From Allostella vacuolata (lineage in GTDB: Bacteria; Pseudomonadota; Alphaproteobacteria; ATCC43930; Allostellaceae), in contig AP019702.1 in assembly GCA_006739055.1 (NCBI GenBank), positions 2,939,388 to 3,003,387 of the forward strand: a stretch of 64,000 nucleotides of DNA. Reading direction: 5' to 3'. This document shows, piece by piece, positions 46,323 to 54,742 of the stretch (positions are counted from its first letter, which is position 1; the number at the start of each line of letters is the position of its first letter). The notes beneath the pieces are model-generated. The model made no database searches, was not told the origin of the DNA, and was given only the letters and a program-made list of their open reading frames with translations. Made by a program: the position numbers and the translations under genes.

Positions 46323-46955
46323 ATGTTGAGCCTGTTCGAGCTCCTGGCGGCGCTGCTCACGCTGACCGCCCTCTTCGGGTGGATCAACCACCGCTTCCTG
46401 CGCCTGCCCGCCAACATCGGCATGCTGGTGATGGCCCTGGCCGCCTCGCTGATGCTGATCGCCACCGAGTTCGCGTTCCCGCGCACGCCGCTGTACGGCC
46501 TGCTGGCCGGGGCGGTGGGCCAGATCGATTTCTACGAGGCGGTGATGCACGGCATGCTGGGTTTCCTGCTGTTCGCGGGCGCCCTGCATGTCGATCTCGA
46601 GGACCTGCGGAACCGCGCGGTGACCATCGCGATCCTCGCCTCCCTCGGGGTCGTGATCTCGATGGCGGTCGTCGCGGTCGGCCTGTGGGTGATCGCCGGC
46701 TGGCTTGGCATGCCGCTGCCCTTCGCCTGGTGCCTCGTCTTCGGCGCGCTGATCGCGCCCACCGACCCGGTCGCGGTGCTGAGCACGCTGCGCCAGGTCC
46801 GGGTGCCGCCGGCCCTGCGGACCGACATGACCGGCGAGTCGCTCTTCAACGACGGGGTCGGGGTCGTTCTCTTCACCCTGGCGGTGTCCGCGGCGGTCCA
46901 GGGCCCCGGCGAAGTCGGCGTGCCGGGCATGGTGCGCCTGCTGCTGTCCCAGCCG
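46323..46955 (+). pseudogene. Na+/H+ antiporter (NhaP/CPA1 type), truncated by the integrated element
   Basis: About 211 codons of the front half. Starts LSLFELLAALLTLTALFGWI; the transport core LLFAGALHVDLEDLRNRAV and the TDPVAVL motif (GALIAPTDPVAVLSTLRQV), then GESLFNDGVGVVLFTLAVS, are intact. Homology stops after VRLLLSQ, near 46950, where reverse-strand recombinase sequence begins. The remaining half, with four to six membrane helices, is absent from the window. The frame stays open to 47423 by chance, reading antisense recombinase. Confidence 0.85.
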
Positions 46956-46975
46956 CCGCTCGATGCCGAAGCTGG
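46941..46975. other. Left attachment-site junction of the integrated element
   Basis: Antiporter homology ends and recombinase homology (reverse strand) begins within this interval; the exact crossover cannot be fixed without the other end. The recombinase gene loses its 3' part at the same point. Confidence 0.6.
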
Positions 46976-47708
46976 GCGCCTCGACATACCCCGCATAGAC
47001 ACACTGCCGGAGCAGCACCGTGACCCGCTCGTTGCAGACGCGCCCGCTGGTCTCCGGCTTCGGGAACAGGGGATGGTCCTGGAGGAAGCGCATCACGTCG
47101 GCCTGGGACTCGAAGTGGCCCGCGGCATAGCCTTCGAGGGCTTCCTGGACGACCGAGGCGGCCGGCTCGTCGCGCTTCAGCATCTTCCCGCGGCCGGGCA
47201 CGGTCACGTACTTGTAGCCGACCGGCGCCTGGAACACCCAGTAGCCGTTCATGACCCGGGCGCTCATGCGGTTCTTCACCTGCTCGCCGTTCTTCTGGCG
47301 CTGGTGCTGCGAGACGCTGGCGAGCAGGTTCTCGACCAGGATCGAGTCCGAGTCCTCGCCGAACTCGATGGAGGGGGATTCCAGGTTGCCGCCGGCCTTG
47401 GCGATGGCGCCGCGCAGTTCTAGGTGGGCCTGGAGGCCGCGGGCCAGGCGCGAGACATCGTCGATGATGACGACGGTGCCCTTGGCGCGGCGGCCGCGCA
47501 GGAAGGCCAGCATGGACTTCATGCCGGGCCGGTCGATGAGGCTGCCGGAGACGTCGTCGCGGAACACCTCGACGACGGCATAGCCCTTCATGCGGGCGAA
47601 CTCGCGGCAGCGGGTCTCCTGCGAGTTCAGGCCGTCGCCGACCTTGGTCTGCTTGATGCTCGATACGCGGCAGTAGATGACCGCCTGCTTCTGCTCCCTG
47701 TCCGTCAT
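46953..47708 (-). CDS. Large serine recombinase, 3'-truncated at the junction
   Basis: About 250 residues remain. The resolvase domain has the catalytic serine in VIYCRVSSIKQ, the EFARMKG helix, and VIIDDVSRLARGL; the recombinase domain follows to CVYAGYVEAPSFGI. The zinc-ribbon and coiled-coil parts expected afterwards are missing: past that point the open frame reads the antisense strand of the antiporter and is not protein-like. Starts inside the stop of the small upstream gene (ATGA), so translation is coupled. In the excised circle the gene would probably be whole. Confidence 0.85.
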
Positions 47709-48016
47709 GGCGAATCCCGATCCTCCCCGTCCGCTGGCGTCTCCGATGTGGTGATGGCGGATTCTACCGCATCACCACCGCCGCCGGCTTCGTCGCCGAA
47801 CACTTGTCCACAGACATCGACGGTGAAGCCGAGCTCGACGAAGCTGCGCATGATCGACCAGAGGGTCTCCAGCAGCTCGCGCTGCTGATCCTCATTCAGA
47901 TCGAAGCCGGCAAGGTCGCCGCGGTAGCGCTCGACGTCCAGTTCGAGTGCAGGGGGCACCGCCGCGCCGGCCTCGGAGAACTCCCGGTCGAGACCGGTCA
48001 GAGTATCGTTGTTCAT
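47705..48016 (-). CDS. Small acidic protein coupled to the recombinase
   Basis: 103 aa, strongly acidic, with a helical core FDLNEDQQRELLETLWSIMR SFVELGF. No known domain. The gene has a full GAAAGGAGG ribosome site and overlaps the recombinase start by four bases, so the two are made together; it may be a recombination directionality factor or regulator, which is inference from position. Confidence 0.65.
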   Translation of the reverse strand: MNNDTLTGLDREFSEAGAAVPPALELDVERYRGDLAGFDLNEDQQRELLETLWSIMRSFVELGFTVDVCGQVFGDEAGGGGDAVESAITTSETPADGEDRDSP

Positions 48017-48085
48017 GACCGGCCTCCTTTCTTGCTCGCCGTCACGGAAAGCGAGTCATCATGCAGAACAAACACAGAACACGAA

Positions 48086-48112
48086 AGGAAAATTTTCCTA
48101 TTATCGATAATA
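48086..48112 (-). promoter_or_regulatory. Paired AT-rich palindromes upstream of the recombinase operon
   Basis: AGGAAAATTTTCCT (48086-48099) and TATTATCGATAATA (48099-48112) are both perfect 14-base palindromes, sharing one base, in otherwise GC-rich DNA. They lie 70-96 bases before the small-protein start and look like operator/promoter sequence for the recombinase pair. Confidence 0.6.
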
Positions 48113-48118
48113 TTGCTC

Positions 48119-48553
48119 CTATTCATTGTGTTCTCCTTCCATCGCACGAACGAGTTCTTGAGCATGGCGTCCTGACTCCATCCGCGCCTGGCGCAGGGCG
48201 CGGTAGATGGCCCGGACCTTCCAGCTGGACGCGACGATGAGCGCGCCGCGGTGGCCGACGGCGTCGACGTGGAGGATCGCCGTGCCGAGGCCGATGAGGA
48301 GGCCGGCACCGGCGATGCCCCACAGGACCAGCAGCTCGGCCGGGAACAGCAGGTCGCCGTAGACGAGCGTCGTCAGCGTGGCGAAGACCGTCATGCCGAG
48401 GGCGAGCCACAACGGATCGCGGCGGATGCGGGCGGTGACGTTGGCGATCGGGTAGAAGCGCCGCGGGGTCGAGAGGAGGTTGGCACTGACCAGGTAGGTG
48501 CCGTCGTCGAGATAGATGCGGGCGCGGGCGTTGCCATGCGATGTCGTCTTCAT
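48119..48553 (-). CDS. Small membrane protein (resembles DUF6232)
   Basis: 144 aa. Soluble N-terminal strand-rich part (ARIYLDDGTYLVSANLLSTPRRFYPIANV), then two membrane helices (about residues 50-95), then a basic helical tail. The layout resembles DUF6232-type proteins. Last gene of the coupling-protein operon, four bases after the previous one. Unknown function. Confidence 0.55.
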   Translation of the reverse strand: MKTTSHGNARARIYLDDGTYLVSANLLSTPRRFYPIANVTARIRRDPLWLALGMTVFATLTTLVYGDLLFPAELLVLWGIAGAGLLIGLGTAILHVDAVGHRGALIVASSWKVRAIYRALRQARMESGRHAQELVRAMEGEHNE

Positions 48554-48557
48554 GGCC

Positions 48558-49010
48558 TCACCCCTTGATCCAGGGCAGGGCGCCACAGACTTGCGAGCGC
48601 AGCACCGCGATGGTGCCGCCGCGCAGGTCGGCGACCGAGGCCGGCTCGATCAGCCGCAGCGAGGCAGTGTGGATGGCGTAGTCGAAGCGCACCGCCTGCC
48701 GGCTGCGACGGGCGCTGCATTCGCAGATCGCCCGCCGCTCGATCCCGGAGAGGCGGAACTGCTGCTGGACCATGGCCAGGGTCTGGCCCCCGAAGGGCAG
48801 CTGGCGCAGGCCCTCCAGCGGCGCCAGGACCGCGTCGGAGCGGTTCTGCATGCGGGCGACGTCCGCCTCGCAGGCCGGCACCAGCTCGGCCGCGGCCTGG
48901 CGCTCCATCGCCCGGTCGGCCAGGACCAGGTAGTGGAAGCCGAACCAAAGGCCGGCGGCGAGCGTCGCGCCGATCAGCTGGTCCGGCAGCTTGCCGAGAA
49001 GCTCGATCAT
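48558..49010 (-). CDS. Unknown protein of the conjugative operon
   Basis: 150 aa with an N-terminal membrane anchor (residues about 9-28: DQLIGATLAAGLWFGFHYLV) and a periplasmic domain with three or four cysteines (CEADVARM, RAICECSARR, SQVCGAL), which could pair. Overlaps its upstream neighbour by ATGA. Confidence 0.55.
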   Translation of the reverse strand: MIELLGKLPDQLIGATLAAGLWFGFHYLVLADRAMERQAAAELVPACEADVARMQNRSDAVLAPLEGLRQLPFGGQTLAMVQQQFRLSGIERRAICECSARRSRQAVRFDYAIHTASLRLIEPASVADLRGGTIAVLRSQVCGALPWIKG

Positions 49011-49501
49011 TCCATCCTCCGTCTGCGATCACGGGCCTTGGCGAAGCTGCGCTGGACGTCGGGCGCCCGGACCGGCGAGGCCGGCTTCAGGGTGCGGGTG
49101 ACGGTGTTGCGCATGCGCTCGCCGATGCGGTTGATGGTGGAGAGGCGCTGGCCGATGCGGGCGCGCACGTTGCGCCGGGCCAGCGCCAGCAGGTCGTCGG
49201 GCGAGAGGATCCGCACCGCCGCTTGGGCCGGTGCCTTGTGCTTGAGCGCCAGCTCGGCGCGCTCCTTCCACAGGCGGACGGCCTCCCGGGCGACCCAAGT
49301 CTCCTGGAAGTGCTCGCAGTGCTGCCGCATGCGGCCCTTCACCGATGCGACGCGCTGGTCGACGGCTTCGAGCTGGCGGACCATGTGCGGGCGGCCCTGC
49401 GCCCGGGCCATGGCCGGCGGGTTGGCCTGGCCGAAGCTCGCCGTGGGGGCAGGCGCCACCGTCGGCTTGCCGTCCTTGCCCTCCTTGCTGCCCCGGCTCA
49501 T
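49007..49501 (-). CDS. Basic helical protein of the conjugative operon
   Basis: 164 aa, strongly basic and mostly helical, with Arg-rich ends (RRRRME). No membrane segment and no motif I recognise. Could bind nucleic acid or the coupling protein. Start at MSRGSKEGKDG, overlapping the preceding gene by ATGA. Confidence 0.5.
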   Translation of the reverse strand: MSRGSKEGKDGKPTVAPAPTASFGQANPPAMARAQGRPHMVRQLEAVDQRVASVKGRMRQHCEHFQETWVAREAVRLWKERAELALKHKAPAQAAVRILSPDDLLALARRNVRARIGQRLSTINRIGERMRNTVTRTLKPASPVRAPDVQRSFAKARDRRRRME

Positions 49502-49797
49502 CGCACGCCCCCGTGGAAGAGACGGAACGGCGGGCAGTGGCCGTCGGTGACGACACGGAACCCGTCGAAGCCGAGATAGACGCAGCGGTGATAGACCGGC
49601 CGCTCGCGCGAGCCGGTGAAGCTGTACTCGAAGCGCAGGTAGGGCGTGCCGAACGCATGGTTGGCAACCACCACACTTCCGATCACGACGAGCCACACAA
49701 GGCTACGCAGCCGCACCGGCGGCACGCGACGCGGGCGGGGCGGCTTGGCCGGCGGCGGAGCCGCCGGCACGCCTTCGAGGCGCATCTCGTCCGTCAT
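49498..49797 (-). CDS. Small membrane protein of the conjugative operon
   Basis: 99 aa. Proline-rich cytoplasmic lead, one membrane helix (LRSLVWLVVIGSVVVANHAF) and a short external domain with two cysteines. Sits between the coupling protein and the basic protein, with ATGA overlaps on both sides. Function unknown. Confidence 0.55.
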   Translation of the reverse strand: MTDEMRLEGVPAAPPPAKPPRPRRVPPVRLRSLVWLVVIGSVVVANHAFGTPYLRFEYSFTGSRERPVYHRCVYLGFDGFRVVTDGHCPPFRLFHGGVR

Positions 49798-51518
49798 GGC
49801 GTCCTCGTCGGATAATGGATGCGGAAGAGGGGATCGCCGCGCAGGCGCTTGCCCTCGATCGGGTTGTCCAGCACCCAGTCCCGCCAGGGCTCGACCTGGC
49901 CGTAGTGAACCAGGGTCAGGCGCATCGGCCGCAGCCCCTGCACGAACACCCACGCCTCGCCGCGCGGCATGGCGAGCACCTCGTCCGGCGTCATCAGCCG
50001 GCGCCCCAGCTCGCGGCTGGAGACGCCGAGGTCGGTCACCACCGAGCGGAAGGAATAGTCCTGCTTGCGGATGGTCGCCTCGGACAGCATGTCCGAGACG
50101 TGCTTGGCGCGGGCATAGCTGTTGAGGCTGCCGTAGACCTTGACCCCAGCGTAGGAGTCGATCGCTTCGGCCGCCTCGCGGCCCTCCTTGCGCACCAGCC
50201 CGGCATAGCTTTGGACGTAGAAGTCGGCGGTGATGCCGAGGCCGCGCATGGTCTCCAGGTCGGAGACGAGGTCGGCGAAGCGATAGTTCAGCGCCTCCTC
50301 GCCGACGATATGGATCGGCAGGCCGTCTGGCCGATCCTTGCAGGCGGCCACGAGGTTGTAGGCCTGCAGTGAGGTCAGCATTGCGAAGTCGCGGCTGTGG
50401 CTGAGCGGTGTCTGCAGGAAGGCGACGATCGGCCGCTCGCGCAGCTCGGCGATGCCCTGGTCGGCCGTCCGGCCATAGCCGGCGAGCCGGCCGCCCTGGT
50501 TGAAGGGCAGCAGCGCCTGCGTCGCCATCTCCAGGAAGGCGCCGAAGTTCTCCGGGTTGTGCTTCGCGCGATGCAGGAGGTTGGCCGCCTCGGTCTTGAG
50601 GAAGGCGACGATCGGATCGTTCGGGACCGCGGTCTCCAGGTTCCGGGCGACCCAGGACAGCATCTTCATGAGCCGCGGCGGATCGTTCAGGATCGCGAAC
50701 ACGTCGGCGGGCGTGCAGCGGGCGGGCTCGGTCAGCGCGCGCGTCAGCGTGACGAAGCCGATGCAGCGACGGGAGCCGCCGTTGAAGAAGACATCCTTGC
50801 TGTCGCTGCGCTTGTCGGGGATGAGAAGGGCGGCTACATCGGCCGTGCGCTTGATCGCGTCCATGCGGGTTTCGTCCTCGGCATAGACGGCGTCGAGAAC
50901 GGACTGGAGCGGGTTGAGCTCTACGTTGCCGCAGCGATCGAGATGGCGGCCCGTCGGGTTGACGCACCAGACCTCGAAGCCCTGCTGGCGCAGGCCAGGC
51001 GCCAGCATCGGCCCCAGCTCCAGCTTGGGGTCGGCGATGACAACGGACTTCGGACGCCCGCCGCGGGTGAGGTAGACTTGGTGGAGGATCGAGGCGACCA
51101 CCAGCCGGCTGGTCTTGCCGCCGCCGGGCGGCATCTCGACCAGGCTGAACGGGGCATCGGCGGGTGCGAACACCGGCCGCTGCCCCTGATACAGGCCGAG
51201 GAAGTTGCCGCTGGCCGGCATGTCCATGCCGCGGGCGCGGATATCATCCCAGGTCGCTTCCCGCGCCGTGCCGTGGTCGCTGGTGACGGCTTCCGCGCGG
51301 GCGAGGTCGCGGCGGAGGCGATAGTCGCGGACGAGGAGGATGAGGCCCTTGGCGAGGCAGGCGGCAGCGCACAGCGCCGCCGCCCCCGCCATCGCCGCCT
51401 GCTGCCAGGGCGCGTCCGGGGCCGGCCACAGCCACCAGGTGATGGCTGCGGCCGTCACCGCGACGGCGAGGTTGCCGTTGATCGGCCCCGTCGCCGTGCG
51501 GACCGGCACCGTGGTCAT
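49794..51518 (-). CDS. Type IV coupling protein (VirD4/TraG family)
   Basis: 574 aa. Two N-terminal membrane segments (about residues 17-62) then the hexameric ATPase domain: Walker A MPPGGGKTS (about residue 130), VIADPKLEL, and the region corresponding to Walker B, IHIVGEEALNYR, in which the usual aspartate before Glu is replaced by Gly-Glu; FYVQSYAGL follows as in VirD4. It would deliver the DNA-relaxase complex to the conjugation channel. Shorter at the C-terminus than VirD4, and no relaxase gene is in view. Confidence 0.85.
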   Translation of the reverse strand: MTTVPVRTATGPINGNLAVAVTAAAITWWLWPAPDAPWQQAAMAGAAALCAAACLAKGLILLVRDYRLRRDLARAEAVTSDHGTAREATWDDIRARGMDMPASGNFLGLYQGQRPVFAPADAPFSLVEMPPGGGKTSRLVVASILHQVYLTRGGRPKSVVIADPKLELGPMLAPGLRQQGFEVWCVNPTGRHLDRCGNVELNPLQSVLDAVYAEDETRMDAIKRTADVAALLIPDKRSDSKDVFFNGGSRRCIGFVTLTRALTEPARCTPADVFAILNDPPRLMKMLSWVARNLETAVPNDPIVAFLKTEAANLLHRAKHNPENFGAFLEMATQALLPFNQGGRLAGYGRTADQGIAELRERPIVAFLQTPLSHSRDFAMLTSLQAYNLVAACKDRPDGLPIHIVGEEALNYRFADLVSDLETMRGLGITADFYVQSYAGLVRKEGREAAEAIDSYAGVKVYGSLNSYARAKHVSDMLSEATIRKQDYSFRSVVTDLGVSSRELGRRLMTPDEVLAMPRGEAWVFVQGLRPMRLTLVHYGQVEPWRDWVLDNPIEGKRLRGDPLFRIHYPTRTP

Positions 51519-52705
51519 TGCACGGCCCGCAGGCGGACGGGCACGCGCGGCGCGGGCAGGTAGGAGCCCGAGCCGCCACCACCACCGCTGCCGCCATCGC
51601 CGGGCGTGCCGCCGCGGCCCTGGGCATGCGCCAGCAGGATCAGGCCGACCGCGAGGTAGGGCAGCAGGTCGAGCGCGTAGCCGAGCGCGATGATCCAGGC
51701 CAGTTCGCCGGCATGGCGGAACACGACGGCGGTCGGCGACAGGTGGCGGTAGGTCGGCACCGCCCTCGGCTGGCGATCCTCCAGGTCGGTTACCGCCTGG
51801 CGGAGCGCAATGCCGATCGGCTCGAACTCGCGATGCAGGCGGCGCATCGTCTCGTCCTGCACCCGGCGCGTCTCCGGCACCGTCGAGTAGCCGGCCGCCA
51901 CCACGGGAGCCGCCAGCATGTTGGCCGTCGCCTTCAGGGACGCGATCGGCAGCTGCTGGCGCAGCTCGATCACGACGCTGGCCAGGCGGGTCAGCGCGTT
52001 CTCGACCGCGCGTACCCGGTCGCGCTCGCCCATCTCCGGGTCGGAGAGGGCGGCGCGCAGGCTCTCCAGCGTCTGCTGGCCGGCGCGGACCTTGCCGTCG
52101 GCCGCCTTCACCACCTCGCGCACGCCGTCCTCGGCGCCGGCGAGGCGGCTCTCCTGGACCAGCATCTCGCGGTAGACCGGGCCGCGGCCGGCGCCGGTCT
52201 GGCCGCGGCGCTCCTCATGGTCCTTGAGGCGCGCCGCCGTCTCCTTGCCCGTCGCCAGGATCGGCAGCACCTGCTCCAGCTGGCGCAGCGCGGTCTGGAC
52301 GGACGCGAAGGCGGCTTCGGCCGCCGTCAGCACCGACTGCCGTTCCAGCGCGCGGGCTTCGGCATGGGCGAGGAAGGTGGCGTTGGAGGTGCCGGAGACC
52401 GCCAGGATGGCGACCAGGCCGCCGCCGGCGATGGCGCCGGCCAGCGCCGCGTTCTCCTGGCCGAGGCGCGGCAGGATGCGCACGGCCGCCGCCGAGAAGC
52501 TCGCCAGCGCGGCGTAGGTCATGACGCCGATCAGCAGCGCGACCACGAAGGCGACGGCGCCGCCCGTCTCCTGGTGGTCGAAGAAGAGCCAGGCGCTGGC
52601 CCCGCTCAGGATGGCCGAGCCCAGATGGGCCAGCAGGATACAGAAGCGGACGAACCTCGTCACCGACGAGGTCTCGTCCTTGAGATCGTTGCGATGGTCC
52701 GACAT
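51515..52705 (-). CDS. Integral membrane protein with long coiled coil
   Basis: 396 aa. Three membrane helices in the first 120 residues, a long charged coiled-coil region (about 125-330), and one further helix (ELAWIIALGYALDLLPYLAVG) before a Gly/Ser-rich tail. First gene of the six-gene operon that ends at 48119. It may be a scaffold for the coupling protein; no family recognised. Confidence 0.55.
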   Translation of the reverse strand: MSDHRNDLKDETSSVTRFVRFCILLAHLGSAILSGASAWLFFDHQETGGAVAFVVALLIGVMTYAALASFSAAAVRILPRLGQENAALAGAIAGGGLVAILAVSGTSNATFLAHAEARALERQSVLTAAEAAFASVQTALRQLEQVLPILATGKETAARLKDHEERRGQTGAGRGPVYREMLVQESRLAGAEDGVREVVKAADGKVRAGQQTLESLRAALSDPEMGERDRVRAVENALTRLASVVIELRQQLPIASLKATANMLAAPVVAAGYSTVPETRRVQDETMRRLHREFEPIGIALRQAVTDLEDRQPRAVPTYRHLSPTAVVFRHAGELAWIIALGYALDLLPYLAVGLILLAHAQGRGGTPGDGGSGGGGGSGSYLPAPRVPVRLRAVQ

Positions 52706-52941
52706 CGTGGTTCCCCTTCCGATCCCATCGCGGGCGGATTCCCGCCGATGGATCGGATCGCCTCGAAGGGGCGAAGGGGATTGGGAAGTCGGTCGATTTA
52801 GGATGTAGCCGGGCGGTCAACCCCTGCCAAGGAGCGGGCCGGGCCGGTCTAATCAGTTGTGGAAGCAGAATTCGGCGGGCGCCCGGACAAGGTATTGAGC
52901 TGCAAGAGATTCCAGCGCAGGGGCATTTTAGGGGGGAGGGG

Positions 52942-53595
52942 ATGGCCAAGCGCACCGCCGCCGCCGGGCGCGCCAACCAGTTCCGGACCGGGGCGAAGTT
53001 CGACGAGGTCGCCTTGATGCGGCTCGTCTACTGCTTCTGCCAGGGGCTCGGCGTCCGGCTCGCCGCCCGCTCGACCGGCCTGACGCCCAAGACCGTGCGC
53101 GGGGTCTACATCGCCTTGCGCAAGCGCCTGCTCAAGCCCGCCTTCAACCGCTGGCACGGCACCAACCGCGCGGTGATCCGCACGCCCATGCCGGAGTTCG
53201 AGCCGCTGCTCCGAGCGGTCTACTTCGACCGGCTCGGGCGCTGCGCCGGGAACGAGACCTGCGCGCGCAACTACCGGCTCGGCAACCGCAAGCGCCGGGA
53301 ATGCCGCAGCTGCCCGCTGGTCGACGCCCTGCCGCCCGAGGGCCGCGCCGAAGCCTACGTGGTGATCGACGCCGTCCATGCCTTCTACGAGGCCATCGGC
53401 ATCCGCGGCGAGAAGGACATCGGGCCGATCCTGCTGTTCCGGGAGCGGCTCATCCATCGCACCGTGGTCGGGACCGTGCAGAACCACAGCCGCAAGCGCG
53501 AGAACGGCCTGTTCGATCCGAACGAGCGCGAGTTCCTGTCCGGCGGCACCTTGCTCGACCTGTTGCTGCGCGACCTGGCCGAAGACCCGCTGTAG
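52942..53595 (+). CDS. Unknown protein with HTH and Cys-rich motif (IS1595-like front)
   Basis: 217 aa. Residues about 20-60 look like a helix-turn-helix (LMRLVYCFCQGLGVRLAARS, TGLTPKTVRGVYIALRKRL) as in the N-terminus of IS1595-type transposases, followed by a cysteine cluster (RCAGNETCARNY and RECRSCPL) that could bind zinc. No DDE catalytic residues. Probably a DNA-binding protein of the element. The gene faces away from the membrane-protein operon across a 236-base gap. Confidence 0.5.
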   Translation: MAKRTAAAGRANQFRTGAKFDEVALMRLVYCFCQGLGVRLAARSTGLTPKTVRGVYIALRKRLLKPAFNRWHGTNRAVIRTPMPEFEPLLRAVYFDRLGRCAGNETCARNYRLGNRKRRECRSCPLVDALPPEGRAEAYVVIDAVHAFYEAIGIRGEKDIGPILLFRERLIHRTVVGTVQNHSRKRENGLFDPNEREFLSGGTLLDLLLRDLAEDPL

Positions 53596-53660
53596 GGACG
53601 CGGCACCGGATTGCACGTCCATTCCGGAAGCGGAGGACGGCGGCCTTGTTGGCCAATGGG

Positions 53661-53842
53661 CCTTTCGTCGATGGGCTGGACCATCCAGCCGTAATGATGC
53701 GCCAGGGTGCCGGGCCGCGCCCGGACATCAATGGCCCGCCCGCTCCATTCGCTTCGCTCCCGTGTTGGCCATGACGTCCGGGCTCAGGTCGGCCCGGCTC
53801 TTTCGGCGCATCGGCTGGATGGTCCAGCCCATCGACGAAAGG
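53661..53842. repeat. 31-bp perfect inverted repeat around the DUF3768 leader
   Basis: Bases 53661-53691 are the exact reverse complement of 53812-53842, with 120 bases between. Each arm itself holds the GGCTGGA/TCCAGCC hairpin. The right arm lies in the leader of the DUF3768 gene. Confidence 0.85.
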
Positions 53843-53853
53843 ACGACACCATG
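53728..53853 (+). promoter_or_regulatory. Repeated hairpin leader, copy A
   Basis: About 126 bases ending at the DUF3768 start codon. It shares long identical blocks with 61202-61328, including 53755-53775 (21 of 21) and 53808-53829 (22 of 22, the hairpin GGCTGGA-TGG-TCCAGCC), then CGAAAGGA. The hairpin lies just before the ribosome site, so control of translation or of early termination is likely. Confidence 0.65.
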
Positions 53854-54225
53854 ACCAACGACAACCATCCCGATCCCGTATCCGAGACGAGCGATACCGG
53901 CCACCGCCTCACCATCCCGGGGCTGAACGACCTGCTGCGAACCACCTTCATGACCGGCCGCGTCATCCTGACCGACGGCATCCGCGCACTGCCGGCCGAC
54001 ATCCAGGCCGAAGTGCTGACCAAGGTGCGGACGTTCGACGCCTTCTGCCCGAAGAACGACCCCTACGGCGAGCACGACTTCGGCAACTTCGACCAGCCGG
54101 GCGCCGGCCGCATCTTCTGGAAGATCGACTACTACAACCCGACGCTGGACGGCGGCAGCGAGGATCCGGCCGATCCCAAGCGCACCTGCCGGGTGCTGAC
54201 CATCATGCTGGCGAAGGAGTGGTGA
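53851..54225 (+). CDS. DUF3768 protein
   Basis: 124 aa. The DUF3768 signature FDAFCPKNDPYGEHDFGNF and RIFWKIDYYNPTLDGGSEDP is complete, ending VLTIMLAKEW. Common on alphaproteobacterial plasmids and integrative elements; function unknown. Its stop overlaps the next start (TGATG). Confidence 0.85.
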   Translation: MTNDNHPDPVSETSDTGHRLTIPGLNDLLRTTFMTGRVILTDGIRALPADIQAEVLTKVRTFDAFCPKNDPYGEHDFGNFDQPGAGRIFWKIDYYNPTLDGGSEDPADPKRTCRVLTIMLAKEW

Positions 54226-54623
54226 TGCGCACCTTCGATGACACGGACGGCGCCGATCTTGCCGAACGGTTCGCCGGCCAGCTGGAGACTGCGCTGATGG
54301 CGCAGGCTCTGGCCGAGACGGGAAGCCTCCCCGACGAGCGCACCAAGGCGCTCCTCGGCGACTGGATGCTCGGCACCTTCAACGCGGCTGCGTTCGCGCT
54401 CGCCTCGCCGCGCGAGGGGCGGGGTGCGCTGCTGTGGGAGCCGGACGGCGCCGGGCACCGGCTGGTCTGGTACATGCCAACCGGCATCGCCTGTCCGCTG
54501 GCGCGACTCTATCGGCAGCCGAACGGGACATGGGCCGCCATGGTCGTCGCCGGGGTGAAGGACGAGTTGATCGAGGCGATGGCCGCGGCCGAGTGGGCGG
54601 TGGCGAGGCTCACCAGCGCCTGA
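54225..54623 (+). CDS. Unknown protein following DUF3768
   Basis: 132 aa, soluble, with a mixed helical front and a strand-rich middle (LVWYMPTGIACPLARLYRQ). No family recognised. Start at 54225 overlaps the DUF3768 stop and has GAAGGAG five bases before it; an ATG/GTG slightly upstream is possible. Confidence 0.55.
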   Translation: MRTFDDTDGADLAERFAGQLETALMAQALAETGSLPDERTKALLGDWMLGTFNAAAFALASPREGRGALLWEPDGAGHRLVWYMPTGIACPLARLYRQPNGTWAAMVVAGVKDELIEAMAAAEWAVARLTSA

Positions 54624-54742
54624 TGCAGGCGAAACAGCCGTATGGAACCACAGCCATCGTCCTTCCTACAGCTTTGCGCCTCGATGTTGCCGTTCGGAGC
54701 AGGTCGGGCGATTCCCAGAACCTGTTGCCTGTCTAGATGAAC

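Noticed and set aside
45885-46952. Open frame extending the recombinase to 607 residues
   Set aside because: Past about 46950 it is the antisense of the antiporter, PQQ fragment and tRNA; composition is His/Arg/Gln-rich and unlike any recombinase tail.
46956-47423. Continuation of the antiporter frame to 366 residues
   Set aside because: It reads antisense recombinase sequence; there are no membrane helices and no homology past VRLLLSQ.
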